Positions 1 to 12,715 of a DNA stretch of 64,000 nucleotides are shown here, in pieces (within the stretch, counting starts at the first letter, position 1; each line of letters opens with the position of its first letter). Below the pieces are notes generated by a model, which saw nothing but the letters and a program-made list of their open reading frames with translations, did not search any database and was not told the DNA's origin. This DNA is from Mesaphorura yosii. Its lineage: Eukaryota; Arthropoda; Collembola; Poduromorpha; Tullbergiidae. Location: NCBI GenBank assembly GCA_009869945.1, contig WIXG01000060.1:186001-250000 (forward strand), written 5' to 3'. Both the position numbers and the translations under genes were made by a program.

Positions 1-3000
1 CGCAAAATTTCTCACGTTTTGCACATAAAAAGCGCCTAATTACAATCACAATTGGATTATGGCCCTAAATCCTCAAAAATCTTTTAATTACGAGCACGAA
101 CTCACTTGCTTAAGCCTGAATCACAATCACTTGAGCGATTGGTCGGCTTTAATCTTGCCGGCCGGCAGGCCGCGGTCGCACAAAATTGCTTTTGGTTAGC
201 GTAATTTATGCCCGCACTGCTCAGATTCAAGTTTAATGCCGGATCTTCTCTTGCTGTGTTGGCTTTAATGAGTGTTAATGAATGAATGAAAGCGGCGGCT
301 CGTTCATCCTGAAAGGACGAAAGGAGAAGGGCCAGGCGTTAATCGCTTGCCTTGAAGCCTGTGGGCTCATAAAATCAGAGGTGCACGCGGACTCTGTGAC
401 GGTTTTCGGCAACCAGCTCAAACCACAAAAGTGTGTTTTATGAGCAACGCGTTGACAGCTTTCGAGGCCCAGCCTTTAATTTTAGTGCAATTTTCCTTTT
501 TATGCCTCACTAAAAGTCTTCAAATATGATTCATGACTCATGACACGATGAAATAATGAGCTCATTGTTCGAATCGAGGATCAAATTCGCGTTCGCAAAT
601 CACAAGATGCATGAATCATTCATAATTCATTGCGGAGTACAAATGTGGCGAATGTGTAACAATGAAGACATTAAATTAATAGTTAATCACATGAACATTG
701 TAGCAGTATCGCCATCGCCATCGCCATCGGAAAGGTCAACGGGAAAGACTGCGACCAAATAAGAATGAAATAATTGGAAGTACAGCTTTGTTCAGCAGCG
801 GCGCTGTCATGTCAGAGTCTGACGAACTTGAACTCTTCTACTTAAAAGGAGCCACGCGCGGAATTTGCCAATTCGCAAAGGTGAATATGAACACTGAATT
901 TGTACGACGAGAGAATTTTACAGCAAAGCAAAATAGATCTGACAGTAATTACAGTCTTTACAGTGTACCAGCGTAAAAGCTTGTAAGTACTAAAAGCGGA
1001 TAACAATGTTGATTTTTGTAAGCCAAGAGCGTAGGCCCGTATTAATGCTTCACTCGGCCATTAAACTAAATTGGCAATAATTGGCGAGTCGCAAGTGCCA
1101 ACGAAAGTGTTGAATAAGGCGATATAGAGCAGAGGAACAAGTGAATTTGAGGCGTTGAGGCGTGCGTGGGTTGATATTGATATTGGACTTGCATCGGGCC
1201 GACCGGCAAAGACAACTCTTGCTTTATGCCTTGCTGACGTTGTGCGAATGCGAATGCTATGGGATGACATAAAATCTGTTATTCTAAGTAAATGTTTACA
1301 GTTTCGTGCACTGCTGCTGTCAGTCTCAACACAATTTATGAATTTATAAAGTTTCGGGCCTTGCCATCGTTCCACGCATTGCAATGCCATGCCATGATAC
1401 AAGACGTCAGACAAGAAACGCGGACTTGTGGAGGTGGAGGTGTTAAATTCCTCTCCGTTGCCTTGCGTAAACGTAAATCAAGTGTAAAGTGTAAGCCCCG
1501 AGTATGTAGAACAGGATATTTTGAGACGCTGACATTTTACGTGATGTAAGCGCGGCGCAGCGCGCAGAATGCAGAAGGATACTAACCTTTTCTTGTAACA
1601 GCGCTGACGAACACGAGAAACATATAATTTTGACCAATTTCACGGATCACGGCTTGGCCTGGCCCGGCACCGCGTAGTATGGCTTGGCTTGGCGTTGACG
1701 GAGGTGGCGGTGCGTATCTTCTTTGAGTTATGTGACGTCGGTGTTTGGGTCTTTGGTGAGATGAGATCTGAGGTCGGTTTGATTTACGTCTCCCACGAGT
1801 TCACGTGTACAGAAACGGATCACGTCAATGGGCGCATGAAAATGGCAATGGTAGGCAATGGAGAGGTTGATGGTTTGACATGACACTTGTTCACCACGTC
1901 GTCACGGGCTGTATTTATTTCGCTCTTGAACTTGTGACTCCGACGCCTGATTGCCCTATGATCAAGCGTCCACCCTCGCCTCAACTCGTGTTGTGTCTGT
2001 TGCTGTTCGCTGTTTTGCTTTCACAGCAGCAGCGGCGGCAGCGTCCACGCAGCAAAGTTTTGATTAAGATTAAGAGTTGACCTTGCAATGCATTGTGAAT
2101 TGTGATCGTACCACTTACAGCTTACGTGTAGCTTGTGCTACTGTCTCAAGTTCCACTTATGAAATATGAAGAATCACACTTAATTTATGGCAGCGACAAT
2201 TGGCACTGAATACTAATTGATTTCTAAACTGTGTTGTACTGTGTTCAGTTTGTTTTAAGAGCTGAGCTGGCCTTCGCTTTCGCGTGCGTCGTTCGGAGGC
2301 TCTTTGGCACAAATGAGAAAACGCCGACTCACCGACGCAGTCAAGACAAATACAAACAGCAACAGCGAATGGCAACTCAATGGCACTTGAGAACTCACCG
2401 GCGCAGTGCGGCGTTCTTTACATGCCCGAGAACTGCTGATCAGTGATTCCGACTCGGACTTGGTGCTGGTGTTTGGTGAGCCTAAGATAAGAGTCCGCAG
2501 TCAGAAATGAGACACCACCACGACCAAGCCAAGCCAACCACCCTCAACAACTCCTTCACTTTTGACCGTATTCTTTCTCATCTTCGCCTTGTTTTTGTTA
2601 CGTTGTAGTGCATTGCGTACCTAAACTAAATAGTAATTGTACTTTTTCTTGTTTCTTGTACATCGCATCACATCACATGAGTCTCGAATCGCATCTTCGG
2701 ATGCTTGTGTTTAGCGTACGCATGTAATGCAAAGCCTTCGAGTAGATTGTGGATCGTCTCTCATTCACATGTTTAATGTTTACGCGGCGGACTGCACCGC
2801 ACTGCATTGAATGAAGTACAAAGTACATTGCGACTTGCGGGAGTAATGCAGTGCAGTACATTGAGAAATGATCTCACGGCTGACGACTGACTACCTTGTG
2901 AAGATCAAAAGAAAGATGCGATGCAGTATTATTTATAGACGTGCGAGTCGCGAGATGCGAATATGTACTCGGTCGGTATTTGTATTGCTATTTTCACACA

Positions 3001-6000
3001 CAATTCGTAGACTAGACTCCTTCACTCAGTAAGTGCGTGGTGCAGCGCATGAGTGCATGGGGCACTCTGCTTTGGCTTTGGCGGCGGCCGGCGACGAGAC
3101 GAGACCCAAGAAAGACCCTGCGCTTTCAGAGCGGTGTAATTTCACCCACCTTTGACTTCACTTGATTACCATCACCAAAGTGGAAGCAATTCTGATGCGA
3201 CGCCATGATTATGAAGCAATAAGCAGGTATTTTGAGATTGGGCTCAGAAGCCACAACGATCAAGTGAAGAGTGAATCTGATTCTGGGCCTGACCTGGCTT
3301 GGCCTTGCTTGGCGTGCCTTGAGCAATGACGCTAATGACTACTGACCAATAATGCATGAGATATTTTAGACTTAAATTAAAATTCTGTAGTAATCTAAAT
3401 CAAGATTTAAGAAAAGATGGCCAAGACCAAATCGGCTTGAGAGCCTTGGAATAGGCGCAGAAAGCAGAATGATTTCGGCGTGGCGTGTTTCAATCTACCC
3501 CAAACGATGCTGTACCACGAATTTGCGCTGTGGTACGAATCTCTCGTGATCGGGCGGGACACTTTGCACTTGTTTTCTTGTCGTGGGAAATGTGCCGGTG
3601 CTGTACCTCGTTTCGGCAAGTAAGTAGCAATAATAATAACTCATTTAGAAGTATTGCAAGAATGTACATTTTCTGCTATTGTTATTGCAGAGGGTGTGGT
3701 GATGGTGATTCTCTTAAAATTCTCAACTCAACTCTACAACTTCATTAATTGTTCGCGTCCCTCTTCTCTTCTTTTCTTCTCCTAGTCAGTCTCAACTAAC
3801 AATCAACAATAATGCAAGGCTTGAATTGAATCAAGTCGAGTCGTAGGCAGCATTACTATGCAATGACGTCGGATCACAAGTCACAAGAGTAAATTCCTAA
3901 ATTCCCACACCACACCGATTTTTTCATGATACCCGAACCCGAAACCGATTCCAGTTAAATGCGAAGGAATTGAGTCTGGACGTGGGAAAATATCTTTGAC
4001 AATAATAGGAAAGCCGGGTACACCAGGAGATGGAAAGTGAGAGTGGGATTCGATTTTTTTTGGTACATGGTCCACGTTCACAGCATCCATCATCAAATTG
4101 TAATAAAATGTTCCCGCATCAGCATCACATCGTATAGCGTCACCATCACCATCAAGATCAACATTAGGGCCCGCCTGTGCATTGAATTGCACTGCTGGTT
4201 TCTGTGAAGGGTACTCCACGGATCAAGTGAGGTCGATGAAATCTAAAATCTTGTTTTCAGAATCCTTTGCATTACGCAATACAACAACATACAATGAGCG
4301 TCGTCAGGATGATGACGATGACGACGTGGGAACCAAACCCGAGCTCGAACTTCCATTGCCACGTTGACTTCAGGTGAATTCCCTTTCGAGCCGGGCTGAC
4401 ATTTTTTGCGCTTAAACAAAAGCTAAGCCAAAGCCCGTTCTCAGTTTTTCATACGCACTGTCATAAAAGGTCCCCTTTTCATGAGTTTCTTCCGAGTTCC
4501 ATCCCGGCCTGAGTCCACCTTCATTATTTACTTCCTTTCCTCCGCTCCATTGTCCTCCAGCACAAAAGCATATGCGGGGATGGAATCGGGATCTTTTTCA
4601 CTCTCACTTTTCTCGGATGAGATTACTTGCTATTACCGTGTTATTTAGCTTGCTGTATGGCCGGCCCATCTTGAGTTGTGGGATTTTTTGTTTCATACAA
4701 AATCTATTTTTGAACCCGCGTTTGTATTTGTAGTACACCGCGCAATGTTGATCTTGTACTTCATCTTCCCGAAATTATTAGCATGTCAAAATGTTTAATT
4801 TTTTCGGAGCGGAGAGGTGGAAGAACGTGGAATGTCGAAAAATGATGAATCCCACACCTCCTTCTAGTTCGAGTTCGTAGTAAGTTGTTACATTTTGCAT
4901 TATGCGCCAATGGAAAAGCCAAGGCTAAAAAATTCGAATTCATTGTGGAAGTTCGAGAAATCTCACGCTTGGAACTTTTCCGACGATGTTTGTGCCCGTG
5001 CCCAGTCGAGTAGCCAAACATGTTACAACGCTACCTGGCTGAAATTCCACGCCAGTAAAATTCCACCGGCGCTCATTGACAGACAGTAAGCTCAGATCAG
5101 GTGTCAAGTCCTGTTACTTCACCCCTTTGTATGTCTAAATGACAATGCGGGTGCGGTTTTACCAAATTAGAAGTCGAAATCCATTAATTCTATTTATTTA
5201 TTGCCTAATCGCCTCCTCTTTCGGTGTCGAGTTCCATCTGCCCACACAACCGCAAATAAGAGTGGCAAATATAGTTGCAGTGAGTGCTACAACAGCATAA
5301 CTCTTGCTGCGTTTTTCAGCTTTTGTCTGCTGTGATTGCTTTATAATTATATCATCTTTCATTCCGCAGACCCGCGCCGCAGACGTCTACGTGCTTCGTG
5401 CATATTTTTCTTGGCACTCGCTCGAACAAGCCCGAGTGTTGTTCGTTTTCTTTGCTAATGCTAATGCTAGTGCATAAAACTAATGCAGGATAGCGGATCA
5501 TGGACTGCTCCTGATTGAGGTTCAGTTCGGTTTTATCATGTGAATGAGATGTGAAGATAAGGTTGCTTGACAACTCCCGAGCCATTTATCACTTGGCATG
5601 TTACGGTGATGAGATTAAGGCAAGCAAGCTTATTCTTGGTGTCAATAAATTATTAAGTGCTCGTACACGCTGGTTATGCTGGTTGTAGGACGACAGTCAT
5701 AATAAAATGTGGGTGCGAAGAGCGAGCTTTGGTTTAATGAGAATCACATTGTGCTCTAAAATTAGAATAAAGAATACACAAAAGAATACCTGGGCAGCGG
5801 CAGAACCATGAGACCATGACACACAAAGGAAGTAGGGACGAGACTATTGTCTCCGCGTCGAGGCGTCTATCGCCAGTTTTCGCATTTCGATGGTAATTCT
5901 CTGACTTTTATCTCTTTCACGGTATTTTTCACTTACTTATTTACAATTAATTTCGTAATGAGTACACGCCTTCGCATTTACCACATAAAAGCAAACCGGT

Positions 6001-7410
6001 GCAGTGAGGAGCTCAACAGAAATACCAGGCGGCCGCACATCTGCAGAAATTGAGACTCGGGATACAGAAGAGAAATTTTAAAACGCCTCATGGATGAAGC
6101 ACATGAGCGCAGATTCCTTCGCAGAATTTCACCTACACAAGTTGTCTCGCATTGCACACGAGAATGACAGTTAACAATCCCATTTTCTCGACGAGCACGA
6201 CAATCGCGATGGCTCAGTGCTAAAAATAGTACGATGGTCATTCAAAATCTCGCAAAGATCAAATTAAGAGCCGAAATGTCACTTAAATTGAAATATGTCA
6301 AGACAAAGACGATTATCTTCGTCGGGCCGAGATAAAAAGTATTTTATGTGGGAGATAATCATTAGCGGGCTGTCTGGTTCGCGTTAAGGGATATTGACTT
6401 AATAAATTTATGATCTTCCGGAATTCTGCGCTATTTTTAGTGCGAGCTAGCCGAGCAACTACTGCTTTAAAGTGCATTCAAGGCAACCGAGGAATGATAA
6501 ATGTTAAAATCTGTATCGTGTGACCTGCTGCTCAAGTTGGCGTTCCACAACACTGCACCAGCACAAGTTTTCCTCCTGGTACGTCGGTCTTATCACTTTG
6601 TCTGGGAATCCACCCACACACAATTCTTCTCGGTAAATATTTCTGAAACATTTTGACAAGATGACGAGCGACTCAGACCTCTCGCTGTTCCCGTTCGCCG
6701 TTCGTTGTTCAAATCGGATCCGTCGAGAAGTCGAGATAATAATGCGAACACAATTACAGACGACGACGAGGAAGCAGCAACCGGAAAGCAGCAGGCAGGA
6801 TTCACAATCAGTTCAGTGCCAAGCATTCGTTGATTGAAAAATCCTACACAAAATGTCATTTCAGACTAAATGAGATTTTTTCTTGGCAATTACCAGTGCA
6901 TTCATTTCATATTCATGCATTCCGGAGACGTTCCTTTCTTATTTTGAAAAATCATTACGATCTGTGTCTAGAGACTTGAGAATAGAATAATTTCTCATTC
7001 TTCTCCCTCGCCGCCTCCACACTCGACGCTCAAGCCGTGTTTTTCCAGCTCGTATAAAAAATACCGCATCGAAAATTCGGAATTTCGGGCAACCCGTTCA
7101 AAAATGTGGAACACAAGCCAAGAGGAAAAATTATAGTCTGAAATACCAATGTGTTTTCGTATTTTATCGTCTTTGTTCTTGTCTGTGTGGATTCCAGTCA
7201 ATGCATTCGCGAATCATCAAAGCATTTGAACAGTGGAGTGTCATATGAGATTCACGATCCCCATCGATTCGCAATTTGGAATTTGAAATGTTATTTCAAG
7301 CCAGCCACAGCGAAGCTCATGTCATAAAAACTAGTTGTCAGATTTAATTAATGGTTGCCTTTGAGTTGTGAGCGATTGGTGATTAATTTTAGAAGAAACA
7401 AGTGAAGCAG
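1..7410. other. Intergenic stretch, no supported gene
   Basis: No open frame here shows a recognisable domain or a convincing exon chain on either strand. Short simple-sequence runs occur, for example (ATCGCC)n at 708-729 and GATGAC-type repeats near 4310. The open frame at 3881-4219 on the minus strand is rich in Asp and Gly because of the GATGAC-like repeats. I do not call it a gene. Confidence 0.6.
708..729. repeat. (ATCGCC)n microsatellite
   Basis: About 3.7 copies of a 6-bp unit lie in tandem without interruption. It is a slippage-type short repeat outside any supported gene. Confidence 0.85.
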
Positions 7411-7459
7411 ATGTCATCAGAAAGCACCTACACTGTTCCTCTCGGGTGGCGACGCAACG
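7411..7459 (+). CDS. Candidate first coding exon, MBD5/MBD6-like N-terminus
   Basis: An ATG at 7411 opens 16 codons reading MSSESTYTVPLGWRRN. They are followed by one G and a good donor (ACG|GTAAGA, GT at 7460), so the exon would end in phase 1. The segment TVPLGWRR resembles the opening of the methyl-CpG-binding domain in MBD5/MBD6 and insect sba proteins, which begin with V-P-[VIL]-G-W-x-R. This resemblance is from memory of the family, not from a search. The expected continuation (YISPSGT, then a CKCGL motif) was not found downstream in this window. If the gene is real, its next exon lies beyond 64 kb, or the SLC26 and homeobox genes are nested in its first intron. A chance match over so few residues is quite possible. 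Confidence 0.25.
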
Positions 7460-9642
7460 GTAAGACCTAAGCCAGGATTTCGATCATTGCAACAGTTAAG
7501 TTTATTTTGGAACTATAATCAATCAGCAGAGCCGCCAACGCCGACATCGTTAGTCGTCATTAGTTTACTAATGAAAGGTAATGGAGATTACATACGAGGA
7601 TCCAATTAAAAACAGTGACGGACGTTCTGGAGCGATGCCCTACGTCCAACGACACTTCAGCCTCAATTCCGGAGCTAAGGTATTAGGTACAATCGACAGA
7701 ACCGTGTTTGTGCAATCCATGGCTAGAAAGTGATCTTCCCCTTTGATTTTGGCTTGGCTTAGACACTGGCTGGCACTGATCACTCCGCAACTGAATGGGT
7801 TCCATCTCGCTTCGCTTCTTCGTAATTATTGCACGCTCACGATTCGGTTTCATAATGGAAGGAAGTGCGTCAACGGTGCCATCAACCTGTACGTGTGGTT
7901 TTGTTTTGTAATCAAAAATTTGAAAGGTTTCCGCTCGATTTCTACAAAATTCACAGGTTAGTCGACAGCTTACGTGTGAATATGAATATTTTATATACAG
8001 AATAGACCTGGATGAGGTAGAAATTAGTAAAATATATTTGTTGTGATTCAGTTTCCCAATTCTAAGTTGGATTCCTTATCCAGATGAGACCGGATTGTCA
8101 CTGTCCTGGAATTTTTGAACATTTCGCTGTAACAATGGTACTTGCCCGCTGGGTGAGATCGACTTGGCAGTTTGTTGCCGTTTAACTTTAAGAATCCAGA
8201 CTAAACCAAGGTCAAATGGTCAAAGGTCGGAAATCTCGACAGCCGGTCTCACCAACCACCATCAGCATCAAGACAAGCTTGGCAACAAACTGAACTCATG
8301 AATGAACAATCGACATTCAGCTACAAAAATAATACTCTTATCTCGTGCTTTCTGAATGAAATCCGTGAATTAGAATTAAAATTAAACTATTCTTAACCTA
8401 GGCTACCGTAAAATTGTTCCGCTCTGAGCCTTGTTCAATTTAATAGTGTGAGTAGAAAATTTTGGTACTCACGAACTCGGCTCATTAAATAGCATTTTAT
8501 TGAATGACGTTAGCATACTATCAAATTACATGTACATCATCGCTACAAAGAGCAGATGTTTGCATCCGATTAATTCTCATTACCGGTTGTGACTTTGGCT
8601 TGTAATGTTCAGTAGAAACTGCTTGGGCTTGTGGTTAAACAGGATAACATTGTAAACATAATTACAATGAAAATGCCATTGTCCATTGTCATCTACAAAA
8701 ACCGTCTGCTACCAACATTTCCACGTAAAATTCGATTGAGCCTAAGACCTCTAAGGGGATGAAACGACAAACGTTGAGCGTGCTCACGATCACAATTAGT
8801 TTACACTTCCAGCTAATCTCCAGCGCTCAAGTCTACTTCATTGATTCGCACTAAATCAGTCCAATTACGATTTACTGGAATTATGACATAACGAGATGAT
8901 TTGGACTTTTTGGATGTACGCTTCGTATTTGCTCCCAGAAACCTTGACATTGACATTACTAACAAAATTGCTGGTTCACCTTGATGTACAGATCATACAG
9001 GCGAGAATATTAAAATAGAACACCATGTGCTCGAATCTATTGAAGTCAATAGACTAGAATTTATGAATGGAGCGTGAAGCAAAAAGCGTGCTCACGAATT
9101 AATTGCGCTCGATTGATGAGTAATATTTCCACAAAAATACTAAAATTAAACGGCAAACAAAATTGGACTGTCTCGTAACTACCGCTAATATTCCATGCTT
9201 AGATAGCTTGCTCAAGCGTTACTTATTTGCCAACAGTGACCCAGACATCACTCAAAAGCTTGGACATGAATCTCCAAAGGCATGATTAGAATTCCAAGAT
9301 TTAAGTCAGTTCAAACCTAACCATTATGCAAATTATGGCGAACCGTGAGCATCCCGTGCCACCAATCGCACGGCACCGCGTTGGCGGCGCCTGGAGATCA
9401 TAAAGGCTTAAAACGGAACGTGAGATTTGGCTCGTGTTGGAGTGCAATAATAGCCGCTCGATCGTGCTTAACATTCAGCAGGTTCGCAAATTAACGTCAG
9501 CTTTGCAGAAAAATACGAATAATTCACCATCCAGTCGCCTCATTCGAATAAAAAGTGATCGAAAGGTGGTTTGACTTTGGCTTACCTGAATACTAAATCG
9601 GTCAATTGAATTAATTTGGACTTCCAAAGGGAAACACGCTGC
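7460..9642. other. Intergenic stretch, nothing supported
   Basis: No domain, exon chain or RNA gene is visible. A minus-strand open frame around 9585-9663 ends at a fair donor. It has no partner exon and overlaps the likely SLC26 promoter, so I do not call it. Confidence 0.6.
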
Positions 9643-9681
9643 TATAAATACAAAAGTCATCAAGCCATGAAATCACATTTA
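9643..9681 (+). promoter_or_regulatory. Candidate TATA box and initiator of the SLC26 gene
   Basis: TATAAATA at 9643-9650 stands about 32 bp before a TCACATT sequence at 9673-9679 that could serve as an initiator. The SLC26 start codon follows at 9774, leaving a leader of about 100 nt. The spacing is right for an RNA polymerase II core promoter. There is no transcript evidence. Confidence 0.35.
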
Positions 9682-9773
9682 AAGTTCAGCAGTTCTCCAC
9701 AACTGACTGGAATAAACTTAAGATTTTGATAACTTTTTTACTTTTGCGTCTCAACTTTATCACTTTTGTCATA

Positions 9774-12511
9774 ATGAGGACGACCCTTGTACACAGTTAC
9801 AGTTCAATTTCACTTGCTTCGTTGGCAGACGCGCCGTACAGCAATCGGAGCAGTCTCAGTCGAGATGGGACAATCGGCAACACCTTCAACACCAACAATA
9901 ACGATGGCGAACTCCAATTGAATGACAACTCTGGCCTTCAGTCGGCGCTGAATGGAATTAAGGACCAAGTTTTCCGGAAGAAGACGGTAAGGTTACGAGA
10001 GGACACTTATGCAGTGTTCAAATTACGATTTACTGCCTGTACTGGATACTAATGCTATATTTATGTAACAGATTGAGAAATCACTGCCGATTATTAAATG
10101 GCTCCCGCAATACAATCTAGAGAAGTTAATCTCAGACTTCATTGCGGCCATTACGGTGACAATTACGATGTTGCCTCAAGGCATGGCGTATGCTTCGATT
10201 GCTGGCCTTCCACCGCAAGTAGGTTTTTGAGGACATGCGTTGACTATAAAAAATCTTGACTTTCTACAACTTCTTAAGTAAATGTTTGCATATTTTAGTA
10301 TGGACTTTACTCGTGCTTCGTCGGTTGCTTTGTGCACATCTTCTTCGGCAGCGCACCGCAAATGACAATCGGACCAACTGCCATCCTTGCAATTCTGACA
10401 TATAGCTACACCGAGAACTTGCCACAGGGTTCTTTTGTGATGATAACCTTTCTCACTGGAGTTATGTCCTTGCTCCTAGGAGTAATGAAGCTTGGTAAGT
10501 TCTGAAATACAAATCAATCTGGGAACCACCAAGATTGATTTGCCCCAACGTCCCCCCCGTCCTGAGGATTAAAATGCCTCTAACACTTTTGCTTTGCATT
10601 GTTTCCATTCCAGGCTTTATCGTGAACTTCATTTCGAAGCCAGTGAATACTGCATTCACAACAGCCGCTGCACTGACCATTTGCGGGACACAATTTAAAG
10701 AGGCACTTGGCATTGTTACCACCGCACAAGGTTTCTTGGCAGCAACACGGTCGACAATTGAGAAAATTAGCGAAACAAGGCTCCCGGATCTATTTCTGAG
10801 CATTGGTTCTATCATAATCCTCGTTCTCCTGCGGGTAATTTTCAACAAGCATTTCCCATTTGCATATTTTTAATTAATTAATTAATTAATTGAACATTGC
10901 AGCAATTGCCGAGCCTTTGCAATCGCACGTGCCTGAAGGACAACACAGTCATAAAATTCGTTTCAATCGCTCGAAACTCTCTTGTTGTGATCATCACAAC
11001 AGCCATCGTGACGGCCATTGGCCCGTCTCAACCGTTTACAGTTATCAAAGACATTCAAAGTGGACTGCCACCATTCGCACCACCGCCATTTTCCATTACC
11101 AACTCAACGACCAACGTAACGCATACTTTTGCTCAAGATATTCTCGGGAACGCCGCGTCTGCCATTATCGTAATGCCAATGCTTGCACTAATGGAACATA
11201 TTTCAATTGCGAAGGCCTTGGCTGGTGAAAAAATGGTTGATGCAAGTCAAGAAATGGTTAGCACTGGATTGAGCAACATTATCGGATCCTTTTTCAGGTA
11301 ATCTTTCTAATTTAAGTCTGCACATGCAAAAGTGGCAGTCATTCAATTTTTGAATGCGCTGTCTGCAGTATTCATATTTATTAATGCGCTGTCTGCAGTA
11401 TTCATATTTATTAATGCGCATTGTATTCTTCTATTTATGCAGTTCGATCCCAGTTACCGGTTCGTTCTCGCTGACGACTGTCAACGCTGCTTCAGGATGT
11501 CGCACGCCGATGAGCGGGCTCATAACAGGCAGCCTCGTGCTCCTCGCAATCAGTTTCTTAACGCCATACTTTTACTACATTCCCAAAGCAAGCCTGGCGT
11601 CTGTTATCATTTGCGCTGTCGTGTTCATGATTGACTTTGGAATCGTGCGATCATTGTGGAATTCCAAGAGTATGTAGCATGATTGATTCACCGTTTCATT
11701 CATTTGACGAGTCACGTTTCATAAGTTGCAGTTTCCTTTATAGAAATGGAATTAATTCCGTACACGTTAACAACGCTTATTGGACTCTTCATTGGGCTGC
11801 AGTATGGAATGATGGTGGGATTCTTAATTAGCGTCACGTACCTCATGTATTATGCAGCCCGGCCCGGCGTTAAAGTTAAACGTGGCTATGTAAGTTCACC
11901 AGTTCACGGTCTGGCACTCTGCCACCATGATTCTGCATTATGATTATATTCTTCATTACTTTATTTACATTTGATTTCATTTTTGCACAGACATCAATCT
12001 CCACGCAATTCCTCCTCATTCAGTTGGATCGAAGCATGACGTTCCCCAGTGTGGAGTACATCCGCTACATCGTAACAAAAGCGTCTCGCTCTGTTGGACA
12101 AAATAAGCTCCCGATGGTCATCGATTGCAGCCATATTCAGTTTGCTGATTTCACGGCAGCAGAAGGGCTCCGTAACCTCATCAACATATTCAAGAAACGC
12201 GAACAGGTTCTTTTGCTGTGGAAGGCAAAGGATAGTGTAATTAGGATTATTGAAGGCGTTGGTTCCGGATTTCATGTAGTGAAGACTGATTATGAGCTTG
12301 AAAATATTTTGGGTAAGTTAAAAGTTGGAAAACGACGCATTAACTAAAGTTTATGTCGAATGGAGAAAGTATAATTAATTTTATGGTTGTGCAATTTTTA
12401 GACCAGCATGGTGAGAAAGTTCCAGAAATTTGCATCGATGGCATGCCTCAGTTTCAGCCTGATGCGGTACAAGAGCAAGAAAACAAGAATGACAACAGGA
12501 GCGTCCTTTGA
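9774..12511 (+). CDS. SLC26A11-like: SLC26 family sulfate/anion transporter, nine coding exons
   Basis: This is a membrane anion exchanger or sulfate transporter of the SLC26/SulP family, closest in style to the insect 'sodium-independent sulfate anion transporter' (SLC26A11-like) group. Coding exons: 9774-9986, 10072-10218, 10299-10494, 10614-10834, 10903-11297, 11443-11669, 11744-11889, 11991-12312 and 12402-12511. They sum to 1977 nt (658 residues plus TGA), and every junction keeps the frame with GT..AG introns of 68-145 bp. Residues 1-71 are a Ser/Asn-rich cytoplasmic lead. The family signature lies around 106-150 (PQGMAYASIAGLPPQYGLYS, then FFGSAPQMTIGPTAI). EHISIAKALA is conserved in exon 5. 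Sequons N326 and N330 sit in a loop. Exon 8 (residues about 516-622) is the STAS domain, with VIDCSHIQFADFTAAEGLRN. ATG 9774 is the first in-frame Met. The substrate is inferred from the family only. Confidence 0.95.
10870..10891. repeat. (TTAA)n microsatellite in SLC26 intron 4
   Basis: About five copies of TTAA/TAAT lie directly upstream of the exon 5 acceptor and make up about a third of this 68-bp intron. The run takes the place of a normal polypyrimidine tract. Confidence 0.85.
11353..11419. repeat. Perfect 30-bp tandem duplication in SLC26 intron 5
   Basis: Copies at 11353-11382 and 11383-11412 are identical, and a partial third copy (7 bp) follows to 11419. The unit contains CTGCAG, an AG that could mimic an acceptor. 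The real exon 6 acceptor is at 11441-11442. Perfect identity suggests a recent slippage or duplication event. Confidence 0.95.
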
Positions 12512-12709
12512 CTCACACGATCATGCAGCATTCAAGAAGCAGATACCAAATATTATCGCTATAGTCATCGAATTCGCAATTATTTTTATTTAACTAGTCT
12601 AGTTACGCAAATACTGCTGGTTGATCGCACGAAGAACCGGCTAAATTATACAAACGAGTACTTTTTTATTACGCTAGTCGACGTTAGCAATGGAACAATT
12701 ATAGACTGC

Positions 12710-12715
12710 AATAAA
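12710..12715 (+). terminator. Poly(A) signal of the SLC26 gene
   Basis: AATAAA lies 199 bp after the SLC26 stop codon and is followed by a T-rich stretch. It is the first canonical hexamer downstream. Confidence 0.6.

Noticed and set aside
3150..3206. Minus-strand start MASHQNCFHFGDGNQVKSK before a GTGGGT donor
   Set aside because: The donor is weak and no partner exon or family could be seen. It is too short to support.
5978..6241. Minus-strand cysteine-containing frame starting MTIVLFLALS
   Set aside because: The hydrophobic start is short, the cysteines show no known spacing, and no promoter, poly(A) signal or splice support exists.
10462..10848. 128-codon minus-strand frame
   Set aside because: It is a shadow of SLC26 exon 4 on the opposite strand.
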